A stretch of 51,556 nucleotides of DNA from an uncultured OM182 clade bacterium (GCA_905182025.1 CAJJAA010000050.1:1-51556); one strand, 5' to 3'. Positions 24,385 to 33,086 are shown, counted from the stretch's first letter. The notes: generated by a model not told the origin, from the letters alone. A program made the numbers and translations.

Positions 24385-25170
24385 TTACCGGTGTTGTTCC
24401 TCGATAAGACGCTTCAGGGATTCAATCTCAACTTTTAGGTCGGAAAGTGATACCTGGTTCGGGTCATTTTCAACTTCGCGCTGATGCTCTTCTTCAAGAA
24501 CATTCACAACAATGCCGATCACCATATTCAAAAAGGCGAATGCGGTCAGAAAGATAAACGAAACAAAATAGACCCAACTCCAGCTGTACACCTCCATCAC
24601 TTCGTACATCACATCGGTCCAATCTTCGAACGTCATGACTCTGAATAAAGTCAACATCGCTCGAGCAATATCACCCCAAAGGAAACTGTTTATGTTTTCA
24701 AAAAACAAACTGCCAACCGCAGCGTATATATAGAAGATGATGAACATCAACAACATCACATAGCCGAGTCTGGGCAAAGCAATCAACAACGAGTTAAGTA
24801 ACAGACGTAATTCAGGTATAAAACTGATCATTCGCATGACTCGAAATACCCGCACTAGCCTGGCCACCAATACCATCTCGGTATTTTCAATCGGAATCAG
24901 GCTAACAATGACAATCAACGTGTCAAAAATATTCCATGCATTACGAAAAAAATTCGCTTTCTTTTCTTCAGCGGCAAAACGGATGCCGATCTCGAAAAGG
25001 AAGATCAGCGTTACGACCCAGTCCAGAATCCGCAGGACCTCCAGCATTGACGCAGGTAGATCATATGTCTTTGCCCCGACCAACATCGCCGAAGTAATAA
25101 TAATAAGGATGATGAAGGTTTCAAATATTTTGTTATTACGAATTGCTTGAAGCCGCGATATTGCAGTCAT
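24385..25170 (-). CDS. Single-domain voltage-gated cation channel (BacNav-type)
   Basis: A 261-residue six-transmembrane ion channel that works as a homotetramer. S4 carries regularly spaced arginines 104, 107, 110 and 113 (VARLVRVFRVMRM). The pore loop is LTLFRVMTFEDWTDVMYE, with filter T180-F-E-D-W-T-D186. The C-terminal tail SDLKVEIESLKRLIEEQ is a short coiled coil, as in NaChBac relatives. Sodium-selective members have TLESWS(M/S). Acidic residues at the positions of Asp183 and Asp186 are those that make engineered CavAb calcium selective, so calcium permeation is a reasonable inference. It is transcribed alone, with a 14-bp tandem repeat just upstream of its start. Confidence 0.9.
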   Translation of the reverse strand: MTAISRLQAIRNNKIFETFIILIIITSAMLVGAKTYDLPASMLEVLRILDWVVTLIFLFEIGIRFAAEEKKANFFRNAWNIFDTLIVIVSLIPIENTEMVLVARLVRVFRVMRMISFIPELRLLLNSLLIALPRLGYVMLLMFIIFYIYAAVGSLFFENINSFLWGDIARAMLTLFRVMTFEDWTDVMYEVMEVYSWSWVYFVSFIFLTAFAFLNMVIGIVVNVLEEEHQREVENDPNQVSLSDLKVEIESLKRLIEEQHR

Positions 25171-25199
25171 GTATAACCTTGCATTGTCTGTGTATATAT

Positions 25200-25255
25200 A
25201 ATTACGTGTGGTGAATTATGTGTGGAGAATTACGTGTGGAGAATCACGTGTCGAA
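25200..25255. repeat. 14-bp tandem repeat (4 units) in the ion-channel leader
   Basis: Units AATTACGTGTGGTG, AATTATGTGTGGAG, AATTACGTGTGGAG and AATCACGTGTCGAA begin at 25200, 25214, 25228 and 25242. The array starts 30 bp upstream of the channel ATG (minus strand) and probably overlaps its promoter or 5' leader. The rest of the spacer 25171-25505 shows no gene. Confidence 0.9.
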
Positions 25256-25505
25256 AAAAGGCGATCATTATAGCCAGACCTGACATATCTCAAAATAGAT
25301 CTACGCTAAATATTTTGGAAATTGAGGCAAACCAAATTTCAGGGCTGATCAACAGGGCGCTGAAGATGCAATCTGACAATTTTGCGCAGCCACGCATACG
25401 CTGCAGCAGAGGCTTAACTTATAACAAACCAACGATGCGCCGATTAAAGAGCGACGTGAGAGCTATAAGCAATAAAAAAATGGTTCATACCACTAGCACG
25501 ATAAT

Positions 25506-26216
25506 TCAACGCTCAATAAAGTTGATAATCCAGCGGCTGAGAATAGTACTGTGCATCTCTTTCGTCAGGCTCTCAACGCCTTCGTTATATATTGCCTCTC
25601 CAAGAATCTCGCGACGAAAATCCATCAAGGCATTGGAGTAGGGTTTGCTGAACTCAGGGTGACCTTGATACGCAAATATGTGATTTTCAATCTGATACAT
25701 TGAATTCGGACAGGCGTCATAGCCCGCAATTAACTCTGCGTTCAAGGGCAGTAATGTGACTTGATCTTTATGGCTGGCGATAGTTGCTAGCCGACGCAGC
25801 GGTGGTTGCATGTAATCTTTCTCAACCAGAATGTCACAACTCTGGACGCCGACACGCCAACCTACCTTTGCCGGTTCCGTCTTTCCACCGAGTGCTAAGG
25901 CAATCAACTGATGACCAAAACATATTCCAACCAGTTTCTTTTTGGCCTCATGTAACCTAACGATGTATTGAAGTAACTCGTGAATCCACGGCTCATCATC
26001 GTAGGCGCTCAACTTGCTGCCGGTCATAATATAGGCATCACATTCATCAATCTCAACCGGGTATTGAAAATGCTCGACGTCATAATTGATGATTTCAGCA
26101 GACCCATCGCTCGCTTTCAGCAGCATGTCGGTAAACATTTCAGGATAGTTTCCAAACTCTGACTGGAATTGATCCAATACAGAATCCGTTTGAAGAATGC
26201 CGATTTTTAGCGTCAC
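25506..26216 (-). CDS. Class I glutamine amidotransferase-like protein
   Basis: A 236-residue protein with a GuaA-type glutaminase fold. The nucleophile Cys99 is in VGICFGHQLIALALGG, and the His of the triad in AYQGHPEFS (about 188). It is a stand-alone glutaminase with no synthetase domain. Similar proteins sit beside glutamine-synthetase-like genes in gamma-glutamylated amine pathways, where a hydrolase removes the glutamyl group. The neighbour 76 bp upstream is exactly such a ligase. Function as a gamma-glutamyl hydrolase is therefore inferred from context, not proven by motif. Confidence 0.82.
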   Translation of the reverse strand: MTLKIGILQTDSVLDQFQSEFGNYPEMFTDMLLKASDGSAEIINYDVEHFQYPVEIDECDAYIMTGSKLSAYDDEPWIHELLQYIVRLHEAKKKLVGICFGHQLIALALGGKTEPAKVGWRVGVQSCDILVEKDYMQPPLRRLATIASHKDQVTLLPLNAELIAGYDACPNSMYQIENHIFAYQGHPEFSKPYSNALMDFRREILGEAIYNEGVESLTKEMHSTILSRWIINFIER

Positions 26217-26292
26217 TATGTATGTCTCTTTAATTTCTTGTGTTGTCGCAACAAAGTGCGAAGGGTCTTAAGGATAGATGTAAAGTGCGCCT

Positions 26293-27666
26293 TTATATAA
26301 TCTCGAAGTATCGCTTCAACTGCCAATCATTCACATGGCGTTCGTACTCACGTACTTCCCAATCGCGGCTTGCAACAAAGTGTTCGACGAAAGCATCACC
26401 AAAGATTTTCCTGCCTACGTCAGAGGCCTCTAAAAGCCTCGTCGCATCTCGCAGGTTCGTCGGTAATTGGGCCTCGAGGGGCAAGCTATCTTGTATGTCA
26501 TAGGCGTTTCCGACTACAGGGTCACCTAATTCAAGCTCTTGCTCTATTCCAAGCAAACCGGCACCCAGCGTCGCAGCAGCAACCAGGTACGGATTTGCAT
26601 CCGCTGAACCAATGCGGAACTCAACCCGTTGGGATTTGTCTGAACCTGGAATCACTCGCAGCGCGGTCGTTCTGTTTTCAACGCCCCACGTTGATGCTGT
26701 GGGTGCCCATGCACCTTTGACGAGTCGTGTGTAGCTGTTGATCGTCGGCGACGTGATCGCTAAAAGCGGTCGAAGGTATTTTTGTAATCCGGCGACGTAC
26801 TGTTTCTGAATGCGACTCATACCATGAGCGTCATTTTTATCGTAGAAGACTGATTTACCTGTCGACTTGTCGAACAGTGACTGATGGCAATGGCCACTCT
26901 GGCCAGGATAGTCCATCGACCATTTTGCCATGAAGGTCGCCATCAGCTCGCGTTTTTGAAACCAAGCCTTTGTAAAAGTCTTAAATAGCACGGCTTTGTC
27001 CGCCGCGGCTAACGCCTCATCAACCGCGATGGCGCCTTCCCAAACACCTGGGCCTGTTTCGCAGTGCAACGCTTCGAGGGGAAAATCATGGTCGATACAA
27101 AAGTCCATTAGACCGTTGAAGAGTTCTGAGTGGGTATTGGTGCGAAGCACGGAATAGCCGAAGTTACCTGGCGATAATGGCTCAAGATCTTGATAATTTT
27201 TTTCACGAACAGTGTGTGGCGTTTCATTAAATATAAAAAACTCATATTCAAATGCCATCTTTGCGGCGAAGCCCATTTCGTCTGCTTTTTGCAATAGGTT
27301 TTTGAACCGACTTCGGGGGCAAATGCTATGAAGACTAGTCCCGTCAGCGGCAACGAATTCACCAATGAAATAAGGCACCCCCGCCTCCTCCACAAGCCTG
27401 CGTTCAGAACTCAAGTCCAATCGGTAAAGCGCATCAGGAAAGGCTGTATGCCAGCCGGTGAACTTCGCATTGTCATAAAGCTGGTCATCTATGTCCCAGC
27501 CGAGCACACAATCGCAGAAGCCTGACGTCTCTTTCGCGATCGAGGCGAACTTATCCAGACTGATGTACTTGCCTCGCAGAACGCCATCTATGTCGGTGAC
27601 TCCGAGTTTCACCCGTTTCACACCGTCATCTTTATATCGCGCTAACAACGTTTCAGCAGTGGCCAT
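26293..27666 (-). CDS. Glutamine synthetase family protein (gamma-glutamylpolyamine synthetase-like)
   Basis: An ATP-dependent ligase with 457 residues. Typical GS segments: KLGVTDIDGVLRGKYI at the N-terminus, AFEYEFFIF (metal site, about 139), EALHCETGPGVWE, SGHCHQSLFD (about 260), and NRTTALRVIPG ... RVEFRIGSADANPYL (about 354-383). It lacks the adenylylation loop of housekeeping GlnA and most resembles PuuA-type ligases that glutamylate an amine. The ATG at 27666 has GGAG 10 bases upstream; the longer frame to 27732 runs into a repeat. It lies upstream of the amidotransferase gene, with which it probably forms a ligase/hydrolase pair for an amine. Confidence 0.87.
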   Translation of the reverse strand: MATAETLLARYKDDGVKRVKLGVTDIDGVLRGKYISLDKFASIAKETSGFCDCVLGWDIDDQLYDNAKFTGWHTAFPDALYRLDLSSERRLVEEAGVPYFIGEFVAADGTSLHSICPRSRFKNLLQKADEMGFAAKMAFEYEFFIFNETPHTVREKNYQDLEPLSPGNFGYSVLRTNTHSELFNGLMDFCIDHDFPLEALHCETGPGVWEGAIAVDEALAAADKAVLFKTFTKAWFQKRELMATFMAKWSMDYPGQSGHCHQSLFDKSTGKSVFYDKNDAHGMSRIQKQYVAGLQKYLRPLLAITSPTINSYTRLVKGAWAPTASTWGVENRTTALRVIPGSDKSQRVEFRIGSADANPYLVAAATLGAGLLGIEQELELGDPVVGNAYDIQDSLPLEAQLPTNLRDATRLLEASDVGRKIFGDAFVEHFVASRDWEVREYERHVNDWQLKRYFEII

Positions 27667-27691
27667 CTTGCGGTTACTCCATTTACTTCTG

Positions 27692-27727
27692 AAAGGTTCA
27701 GTTAAAGGTCCAGTTAAAAATTCCGCT
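27692..27727. repeat. 12-bp tandem repeat in the GS-like gene leader
   Basis: AAAGGTTCAGTT and AAAGGTCCAGTT (27692, 27704), then a diverged third unit at 27716. It lies directly upstream of the ligase ribosome-binding site. Confidence 0.7.
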
Positions 27728-27773
27728 AACAAACGGACTGGCTAATTGTATATTTTGCAAAATATCTGAGCGC

Positions 27774-29528
27774 CTATTTAGGTACTCGTATATTTTCAAT
27801 CAAATCCTGAACCTCTTGCGGTGGTGGCGGCGTCACCGACATAACAACAAAGGACACAACAAAATTAAAGATCATACCTAAGGTACCAATACCTTCTGGG
27901 GATATCCCAAACCACCAATGCTCCGGATTATTCTCACCGGGGCTGACAAACTTGAAATAAACGATGTAGCTGAAGGTGAAAATCAAACCGGTGAGCATGC
28001 CTGCGATGGCCGCTTCCTTGTTCATACGTTTTGAGAAGATACCCAACAGGATGACGGGGAAAAAACTTGCTGCAGCTAAACCAAATGCAAACGCGACCAC
28101 CTCCGCAACAAAACCCGGCGGATAGATACCAAATAAGCCAGCAATGCCTATCGCCACCGCTGCCGCAAGACGGGCATACAACAATTCCTGACGCTCAGTG
28201 ATATCGGGTCTGAAGGTTTTCTTCAATAGGTCGTGAGATATGGCCGTTGAAATCACCAACAAAAGTCCAGCTGCAGTCGACAGTGCTGCCGCGAGACCGC
28301 CCGCGGCGACTAAAGCGATAACCCAGTTCGGCAGTTGAGCAATTTCCGGATGAGCAAGCACGATAATGTCCCGATCGATATAGAGCTCATTTTCATTCGC
28401 TGTGGGTAGATTCTCTAATTGTCTCTGGCCTAGGTCTTCACGACCTGAACCGAATGCGGGTTTTGTAGGCTGCAGGGCATTGCCACCACGATACTGCACA
28501 ATACCGTCATTATTTTTGTCGAGCCAAGCTAGTAACCCAGACGTCTCCCACTTGGTAAACCACTCAGGCGCTTCGACGTACTTCATACCATCAACACTAT
28601 TGATGATGTTGATCCTCGCAAAGGCCGCAACCGCGGGTGCAGTGAGGTACAAAAGAGCAATAAATATCAGTGCATAACCCGCAGATATTCTTGCGTCTCT
28701 GACTTTAGGAACGGTGAAGAAGCGCACAATGACGTGGGGTAAACCGGCCGTACCTGCCATCAATGCCGCCGTAATAAAGAACATATCAATGGTTGATTTG
28801 TTTGTGTCCGTAAATGCACTCATACCAAGTTCGGTGGTTAAGCCGTCAAGCTTATCAAGCAAGTAAACTTCTTCGCCAACCATGGTGCTGCCTAGTCCAA
28901 ACATCGGAAAAGGATTATTCGTCAGCATCAAAGACATAAATATCGCCGGTACCAGATAGGCGAAGATCAACACACAATATTGCGCCACCTGCGTATAGGT
29001 AATGCCCTTCATACCACCCATCACCGCATAGAAAAAGACAATCGTCATACCCACGATCACACCGGTGTTGATATCAACCTCAAGAAACCGTGAAAAAACC
29101 AGTCCAACACCACGCATCTGACCAGAAACGTAGGTGAAGGAGATAAAGATCACGCAAACAACAGCGACCAAGCGAGCCGCTTGAGAGTAATAGCGCTCGC
29201 CAACAAAATCCGGCACGGTGAATTTAGCGAACTTCCTAAGATAGGGTGCAAGACACAACGCCAGCAATACGTAACCCCCAGTCCAGCCCATAAGGTACCG
29301 AGCCCCCGCCGCGCCTTCGAAGGCAATGATGCCAGCCATGGAGAGAAAAGAGGCCGCAGACATCCAATCAGCTGCGGTAGCCGCGCCATTCGCAATAGGA
29401 TGCACATGCCCACCGGCAACGTAAAACTCACTGGTTGAGGTCGAGCGGCTCCAAATCGCGATACCAATATATAAACTGAAAGACAATCCAACAAAAATGT
29501 AGGTTAAAACCGTTGCACTAATATCCAT
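27774..29528 (-). CDS. Sodium:solute symporter, large subunit (ActP-like, VC_2705 type)
   Basis: A 584-residue inner-membrane Na+/solute symporter of the SSS family, with about 13 hydrophobic segments. Seen: FYVAGGHVHPIANGAATAAD near the N-terminus (segment 1 and loop), YLMGWTGGYVLL, YVSGQMRGVGLVFSRF, and a long extramembrane insert (about 306-385) containing DKNNDGIVQYRGG, which looks like a single calcium-binding EF-loop-type motif. Members carry small carboxylates such as acetate. It works with the DUF4212 small subunit encoded 2 bp upstream. Confidence 0.9.
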   Translation of the reverse strand: MDISATVLTYIFVGLSFSLYIGIAIWSRSTSTSEFYVAGGHVHPIANGAATAADWMSAASFLSMAGIIAFEGAAGARYLMGWTGGYVLLALCLAPYLRKFAKFTVPDFVGERYYSQAARLVAVVCVIFISFTYVSGQMRGVGLVFSRFLEVDINTGVIVGMTIVFFYAVMGGMKGITYTQVAQYCVLIFAYLVPAIFMSLMLTNNPFPMFGLGSTMVGEEVYLLDKLDGLTTELGMSAFTDTNKSTIDMFFITAALMAGTAGLPHVIVRFFTVPKVRDARISAGYALIFIALLYLTAPAVAAFARINIINSVDGMKYVEAPEWFTKWETSGLLAWLDKNNDGIVQYRGGNALQPTKPAFGSGREDLGQRQLENLPTANENELYIDRDIIVLAHPEIAQLPNWVIALVAAGGLAAALSTAAGLLLVISTAISHDLLKKTFRPDITERQELLYARLAAAVAIGIAGLFGIYPPGFVAEVVAFAFGLAAASFFPVILLGIFSKRMNKEAAIAGMLTGLIFTFSYIVYFKFVSPGENNPEHWWFGISPEGIGTLGMIFNFVVSFVVMSVTPPPPQEVQDLIENIRVPK

Positions 29529-29530
29529 GT

Positions 29531-29812
29531 CTACTCGCCCTCATCCACGCCATAGCGTTTATCGAGCAAATTCATGCGCCAGGTGTAAATGAAAATGAGC
29601 AAAATGAAAAATAAGATAGAGCCTTGGTGTGAGAACCAGAAACCTAACTTGAAGCCAAAGAATCGAAATTGATCAAGGTAATCAACGATAAGAATGCCGC
29701 ACACAAATGAAACAATGAACCAAATTGCCAGCAAGACATACATTAGGCGTAGGTTCGCCTGCCAGTATTGACGGCTATTCTCAGTTGATTTTTCAGACGA
29801 TTTATTAGACAA
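29531..29812 (-). CDS. DUF4212 sodium/substrate symporter small subunit
   Basis: A 93-residue membrane protein with two transmembrane helices (about 24-45 and 61-78). It carries the family hallmarks RQYWQANLRLM and FKLGFWFSHQGSI and ends with MNLLDKRYGVDE. It starts with TTG (29810-29812), supported by GGAG nine bases upstream. It is always paired with a large SSS subunit, here 2 bp downstream, and is thought to stabilise it. No ribosome-binding site supports any ATG in its first 20 codons. Confidence 0.88.
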   Translation of the reverse strand: MSNKSSEKSTENSRQYWQANLRLMYVLLAIWFIVSFVCGILIVDYLDQFRFFGFKLGFWFSHQGSILFFILLIFIYTWRMNLLDKRYGVDEGE

Positions 29813-29946
29813 CGTGTTAACTCCGAACTTCAGTTTATTATTCTTGATCGAACACTACTAAACTCTATAGGCAGGGTCGATATCTTTAGTCACCCCTTCG
29901 ACAAATGTCCTTTCGTGGCCCGAAACCCCGACATTTGAAAAACAAT

Positions 29947-30080
29947 CCAAATTTGTCCACAAAATCTGTGGATAACTTTGGGGGTAAAATTCAGTTTTAA
30001 CCGATGTATAGGCGAATCTTAACGAAAAAGGCATTGATCAATTTTTGACCACACCGAATATACCCTTATATTTCAATTGC
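29947..30080 (+). repeat. Dispersed DnaA-box element, copy B
   Basis: It holds CCACA-N5-TGTGGATAACT at 29957, with a perfect DnaA box TGTGGATAA (29967-29975), ATTGATCAATTTTTGACCACACC (as ATTGAT, TTTTT and ACCACACC blocks, 30033-30055) and CCTTATATTTCAAT (30064-30077). The order, orientation and spacing are those of copy A at 5328. The gene-free spacer 29813-30261 holds nothing else I can name. Confidence 0.8.
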
Positions 30081-30261
30081 TTACGACAATCACTTACAGC
30101 TGAAAGTCATCCGACAGACGATGTTAACCTAATCTTAAACTTGGGTCAGGTTGTGAACAAACCGCAATACAGAACAGGATTATGAGAGCATATACCACCT
30201 TAAGCCCCCGACTTGCTGAGCCTCTCAGGAGTCAAGAGAATAATACTTTGTTCGATAAGAA

Positions 30262-31656
30262 CTATTTTGTCGGTGTTTCCAGACGCTCTTCAATGGTCTT
30301 TTCAATGGGCGTTTCAGCAAGATGCTTCGGTAGTGATTTACTCACTTTGGCGCCAAGTTGGCGTACACCCTCGGCTCGACGAATAAGATTACCCGTACCA
30401 GAAGTGAGTTTCTTATGGGCTTTGTCGTAAGCACCTTGAACTGAATTCAGTCGGCCGCCTATGTCTTCTAAATCAATAACAAAATTGATGAACTTGTCAT
30501 AGAGCGCACCTGCCTTCTCGGCAATCTCCTGCGCGTTCTTGTTTTGTTGTTCATATCGCCAAATATTTTGAATCGTTCGCAGTGTCGCCAACAGCGTGGA
30601 AGGCGCAACAAGGACGATATTTTTTTCAAACGCAGAAGCAAATAAGTCACCATCGTGTTGCACGGCCAGTGAGAACGCAGCCTCAACGGGTATGAACAAG
30701 AGCACAAAGTCGAGCGTGCGTACGCCTTCAAGATTCTGGTAGTCCTTCTCGCCTAATGTTTTGATGTGCTGTCGCACAGATTGGATGTGTTGCTTCAGGC
30801 TCAATTCCCGCTCGATACCATCATCAGTCGAGCAATATCGCTCGTAGGCCGTTAGAGAGACCTTTGCGTCAATCACAACATCCTTCTCTTCGGGTAGATG
30901 AACAACGACATCGGGCTGAAAGCGACGACCCGTTTCGGTTTTTAGATTAACCTGAATCTCATACTCTCTACCTTTCACTAGCCCCGATTTTTCAAGTACG
31001 CGCTCGAGAATAATTTCACCCCAGGTTCCCTGAGTCTTACTTTCGCCTTTCAGCGCATTGGTGAGGTTGATCGCATCCTTGCTGATGCGAGCATTAAGCT
31101 CCTGAAGACTCTTCACTTCCTTTACCAGCGAGAAACGTTCTTTGCTTTCATTGTTGTAGTGATCTTCAACCCGCTTCTCAAAATCTTTAATCTTCTCACC
31201 GAGGGGTTTTAAGACGCTATCGAGCTGGGATTGGCTTTGCTCTTTAAACGTTTTCTGCTTAGCCTCAAAGATGTCTGCCGCAAGCGTCTTAAACTCATTA
31301 CCGAGTTGTAACCTTGCTTGCTCTAGCAGATGGATTTTTTCTTCGTGCTGTTTTTCCTGCGCGCCTATAGACGTCTTTAACTCAACTTCGCTCAACAAGG
31401 CGAGCTGAAGCGCATCTTCCTTGACTGATAAGCGCAGCTTCTGCGCTTGAAAATGCGCATTCAAATTTTCAATTTCGTTTAGCTTTGCGTCCATCGCAGC
31501 CTGGTGAAGTTGCTCTGAATGTTCAATTTTGCGCTGGAAATGTTCTGCGTCAGATGTGAGTTTGAGTAAATGACTACGGCGCATCAAAGTCCAGACAAGC
31601 AGACCGGATATTGCGCAACCGATCAACAAAACTCCGATAATTTCGAGGGAAACCAT
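30262..31656 (-). CDS. rmuC: DNA recombination protein RmuC
   Basis: RmuC limits recombination between inverted repeats. It has 464 residues: an N-terminal transmembrane helix (about 5-23), a long coiled coil (about 30-190), then the RmuC nuclease-like core with GESKTQGTWGEIILERVLEKSG (about 203-224; cited in parts), FQPDVVVHLPEEKDVVIDAKVSL and FIPVEAAFS. Length and order fit the family. It is transcribed alone; cnoX lies 187 bp upstream on the same strand. Confidence 0.92.
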   Translation of the reverse strand: MVSLEIIGVLLIGCAISGLLVWTLMRRSHLLKLTSDAEHFQRKIEHSEQLHQAAMDAKLNEIENLNAHFQAQKLRLSVKEDALQLALLSEVELKTSIGAQEKQHEEKIHLLEQARLQLGNEFKTLAADIFEAKQKTFKEQSQSQLDSVLKPLGEKIKDFEKRVEDHYNNESKERFSLVKEVKSLQELNARISKDAINLTNALKGESKTQGTWGEIILERVLEKSGLVKGREYEIQVNLKTETGRRFQPDVVVHLPEEKDVVIDAKVSLTAYERYCSTDDGIERELSLKQHIQSVRQHIKTLGEKDYQNLEGVRTLDFVLLFIPVEAAFSLAVQHDGDLFASAFEKNIVLVAPSTLLATLRTIQNIWRYEQQNKNAQEIAEKAGALYDKFINFVIDLEDIGGRLNSVQGAYDKAHKKLTSGTGNLIRRAEGVRQLGAKVSKSLPKHLAETPIEKTIEERLETPTK

Positions 31657-31843
31657 ATTGAACTGCTCATGATTTTGGCTTACCCGAGTTTACTCGGCAG
31701 CCTTAACTTTGTCATTGACGCTTCATTAAGCGATTGCTGGGGCATCTTCGTCTACTGACGGACAAGACCGCTCTATGTTCACCTGATTGGCCCATCTCTT
31801 GGATCAATGTGCATAGGCTACAGTGGCGAGAAATATCGTCGAG

Positions 31844-32692
31844 CTAGTGCAAGAACGAGAACATTTTCCGTCGATAAGCCGTCGCTGTCGGGTCACCTTT
31901 ACCCAACAACTCAAATACTTCTATCATGGTCTTGCGAGCTATTTGCTCTTCAAATTCTTTGTCTTTTTTTAGCACAACAAGCAGCGCCTCTAAAGCGGCC
32001 TCGATTTGATCATCAACAATCAGCCGGATCGCAAGGTCGTATTGACTCTGCAGATCCTGCTCCGAAACCTTACTCTGTAAGACTGCTAACTCGGGTAGTT
32101 CGGCAGCTCGGTCAATGAACTTGAGCCTATTCTGAGGTTTGGCAATGCCTTCTGTTTCAGGCGGCAGTCCCGACAATATTTGACGGGCTTCGTCAGCTCT
32201 TGACTCCATAATGAGCAAATCTGACAGCTCTACGTGCAATCCATAGTTTGCAGGCTCTCCAGCAATTGCCTGCTGCAACATTTCGATAGCGCCTGATCTG
32301 TCACCTTGGCTTACCAGCAGGGTAATCTGCGCTCGAATTTGTTCAATCGGACTCATCGTGAGTTGATCAAGCATCTCACGCAGCTGAACTTCTTCCTGTT
32401 GTCCTTCCATTTCGTGAGCGATTTGTCCCTGGAAAATCACCTTAATGGTGGGAAGCGTTCTGACACCTAATTGCTGCACAATTTGAGAGTTCTGTTGCAC
32501 GTCGACACGTGCGAGCAAAAACTTCCCCTGATATTCATCCGCCAACTTTCGAAGCGTAACGGCCAGGGCTGCACTCTGTTCGGCGCCCTCAGCATAAAAT
32601 TCCAGTAGAACCGGCTTCTGCTGGGAAGCTTCCAGCACTTCTGTCTGAAAGGTCGGTACGGTTACTTCAATAATATTGGGATTCACAATCAT
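31844..32692 (-). CDS. cnoX: Thioredoxin-fold/TPR co-chaperone CnoX (YbbN)
   Basis: CnoX holds unfolded, oxidised proteins and hands them to GroEL or DnaK. It has 282 residues: a thioredoxin-like domain (about 1-110) and TPR-like helices (about 118-282). The usual WCxxC site is YAEGAEQS, with no cysteine at all (E. coli has SQHC), so it has no redox activity and cannot form the mixed disulfides of the E. coli protein. Conserved cis-Pro is kept in RTLPTIKVIF. The ATG has its own leader; the 15-bp array lies upstream. Confidence 0.88.
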   Translation of the reverse strand: MIVNPNIIEVTVPTFQTEVLEASQQKPVLLEFYAEGAEQSAALAVTLRKLADEYQGKFLLARVDVQQNSQIVQQLGVRTLPTIKVIFQGQIAHEMEGQQEEVQLREMLDQLTMSPIEQIRAQITLLVSQGDRSGAIEMLQQAIAGEPANYGLHVELSDLLIMESRADEARQILSGLPPETEGIAKPQNRLKFIDRAAELPELAVLQSKVSEQDLQSQYDLAIRLIVDDQIEAALEALLVVLKKDKEFEEQIARKTMIEVFELLGKGDPTATAYRRKMFSFLH

Positions 32693-32901
32693 CTCGTTTA
32701 TTCCTAACCCACGGGTTGAAAATTTGAGGCGTAGACTACCTTTTTAGCAAAGAATTTGCATTAGGACAGGGTAAATCAAATTCCCCGGGGTCATCAAAGA
32801 TAAATCTCGCGAGTAGGCCTCTTCGCCGAGACTATGGCTCGGACCCAGATTCAGACTTAGACTATAACCGCAGGTATGACCGATGTCAGGAACGTCTGTT
32901 C

Positions 32902-33065
32902 GATGCACTAGACTTGGATGTATCAAGCTGGGATGTATTAAGCTGGGACGTACCAAGCTCAGATGCACCGAGCTTTGATGTAACAAGCTTCGATGTAACA
33001 AGCTTTGATGTAACAAGCTTCGATGTTGCAAGCTTGGATGTATAGGATTGGATGTATTGGGTTTG
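32902..33065 (+). repeat. 15-bp tandem repeat, about 11 units
   Basis: Consensus GATGTAACAAGCTTC. Units start at 32902, 32917, 32932, 32947, 32962, 32977, 32992, 33007, 33022, 33037 (14 bp) and 33051. The central five are nearly identical and the flanks decay. Because 15 is a multiple of 3, one plus-strand frame stays open from 32728 and reads Asp-Val-x-Ser-(Trp/Phe) per unit, but it has no ATG or GTG start. A minus-strand frame is also open. The array lies between the small LexA-box gene (33087) and cnoX (32692). I treat it as a non-coding minisatellite. Confidence 0.92.
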
Positions 33066-33086
33066 AAAAACTTGGAAGTCGCTGGG

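Noticed and set aside
32902..33065. CRISPR array
   Set aside because: Units are 15 bp and directly abutting with no unique spacers, and there are no cas genes.
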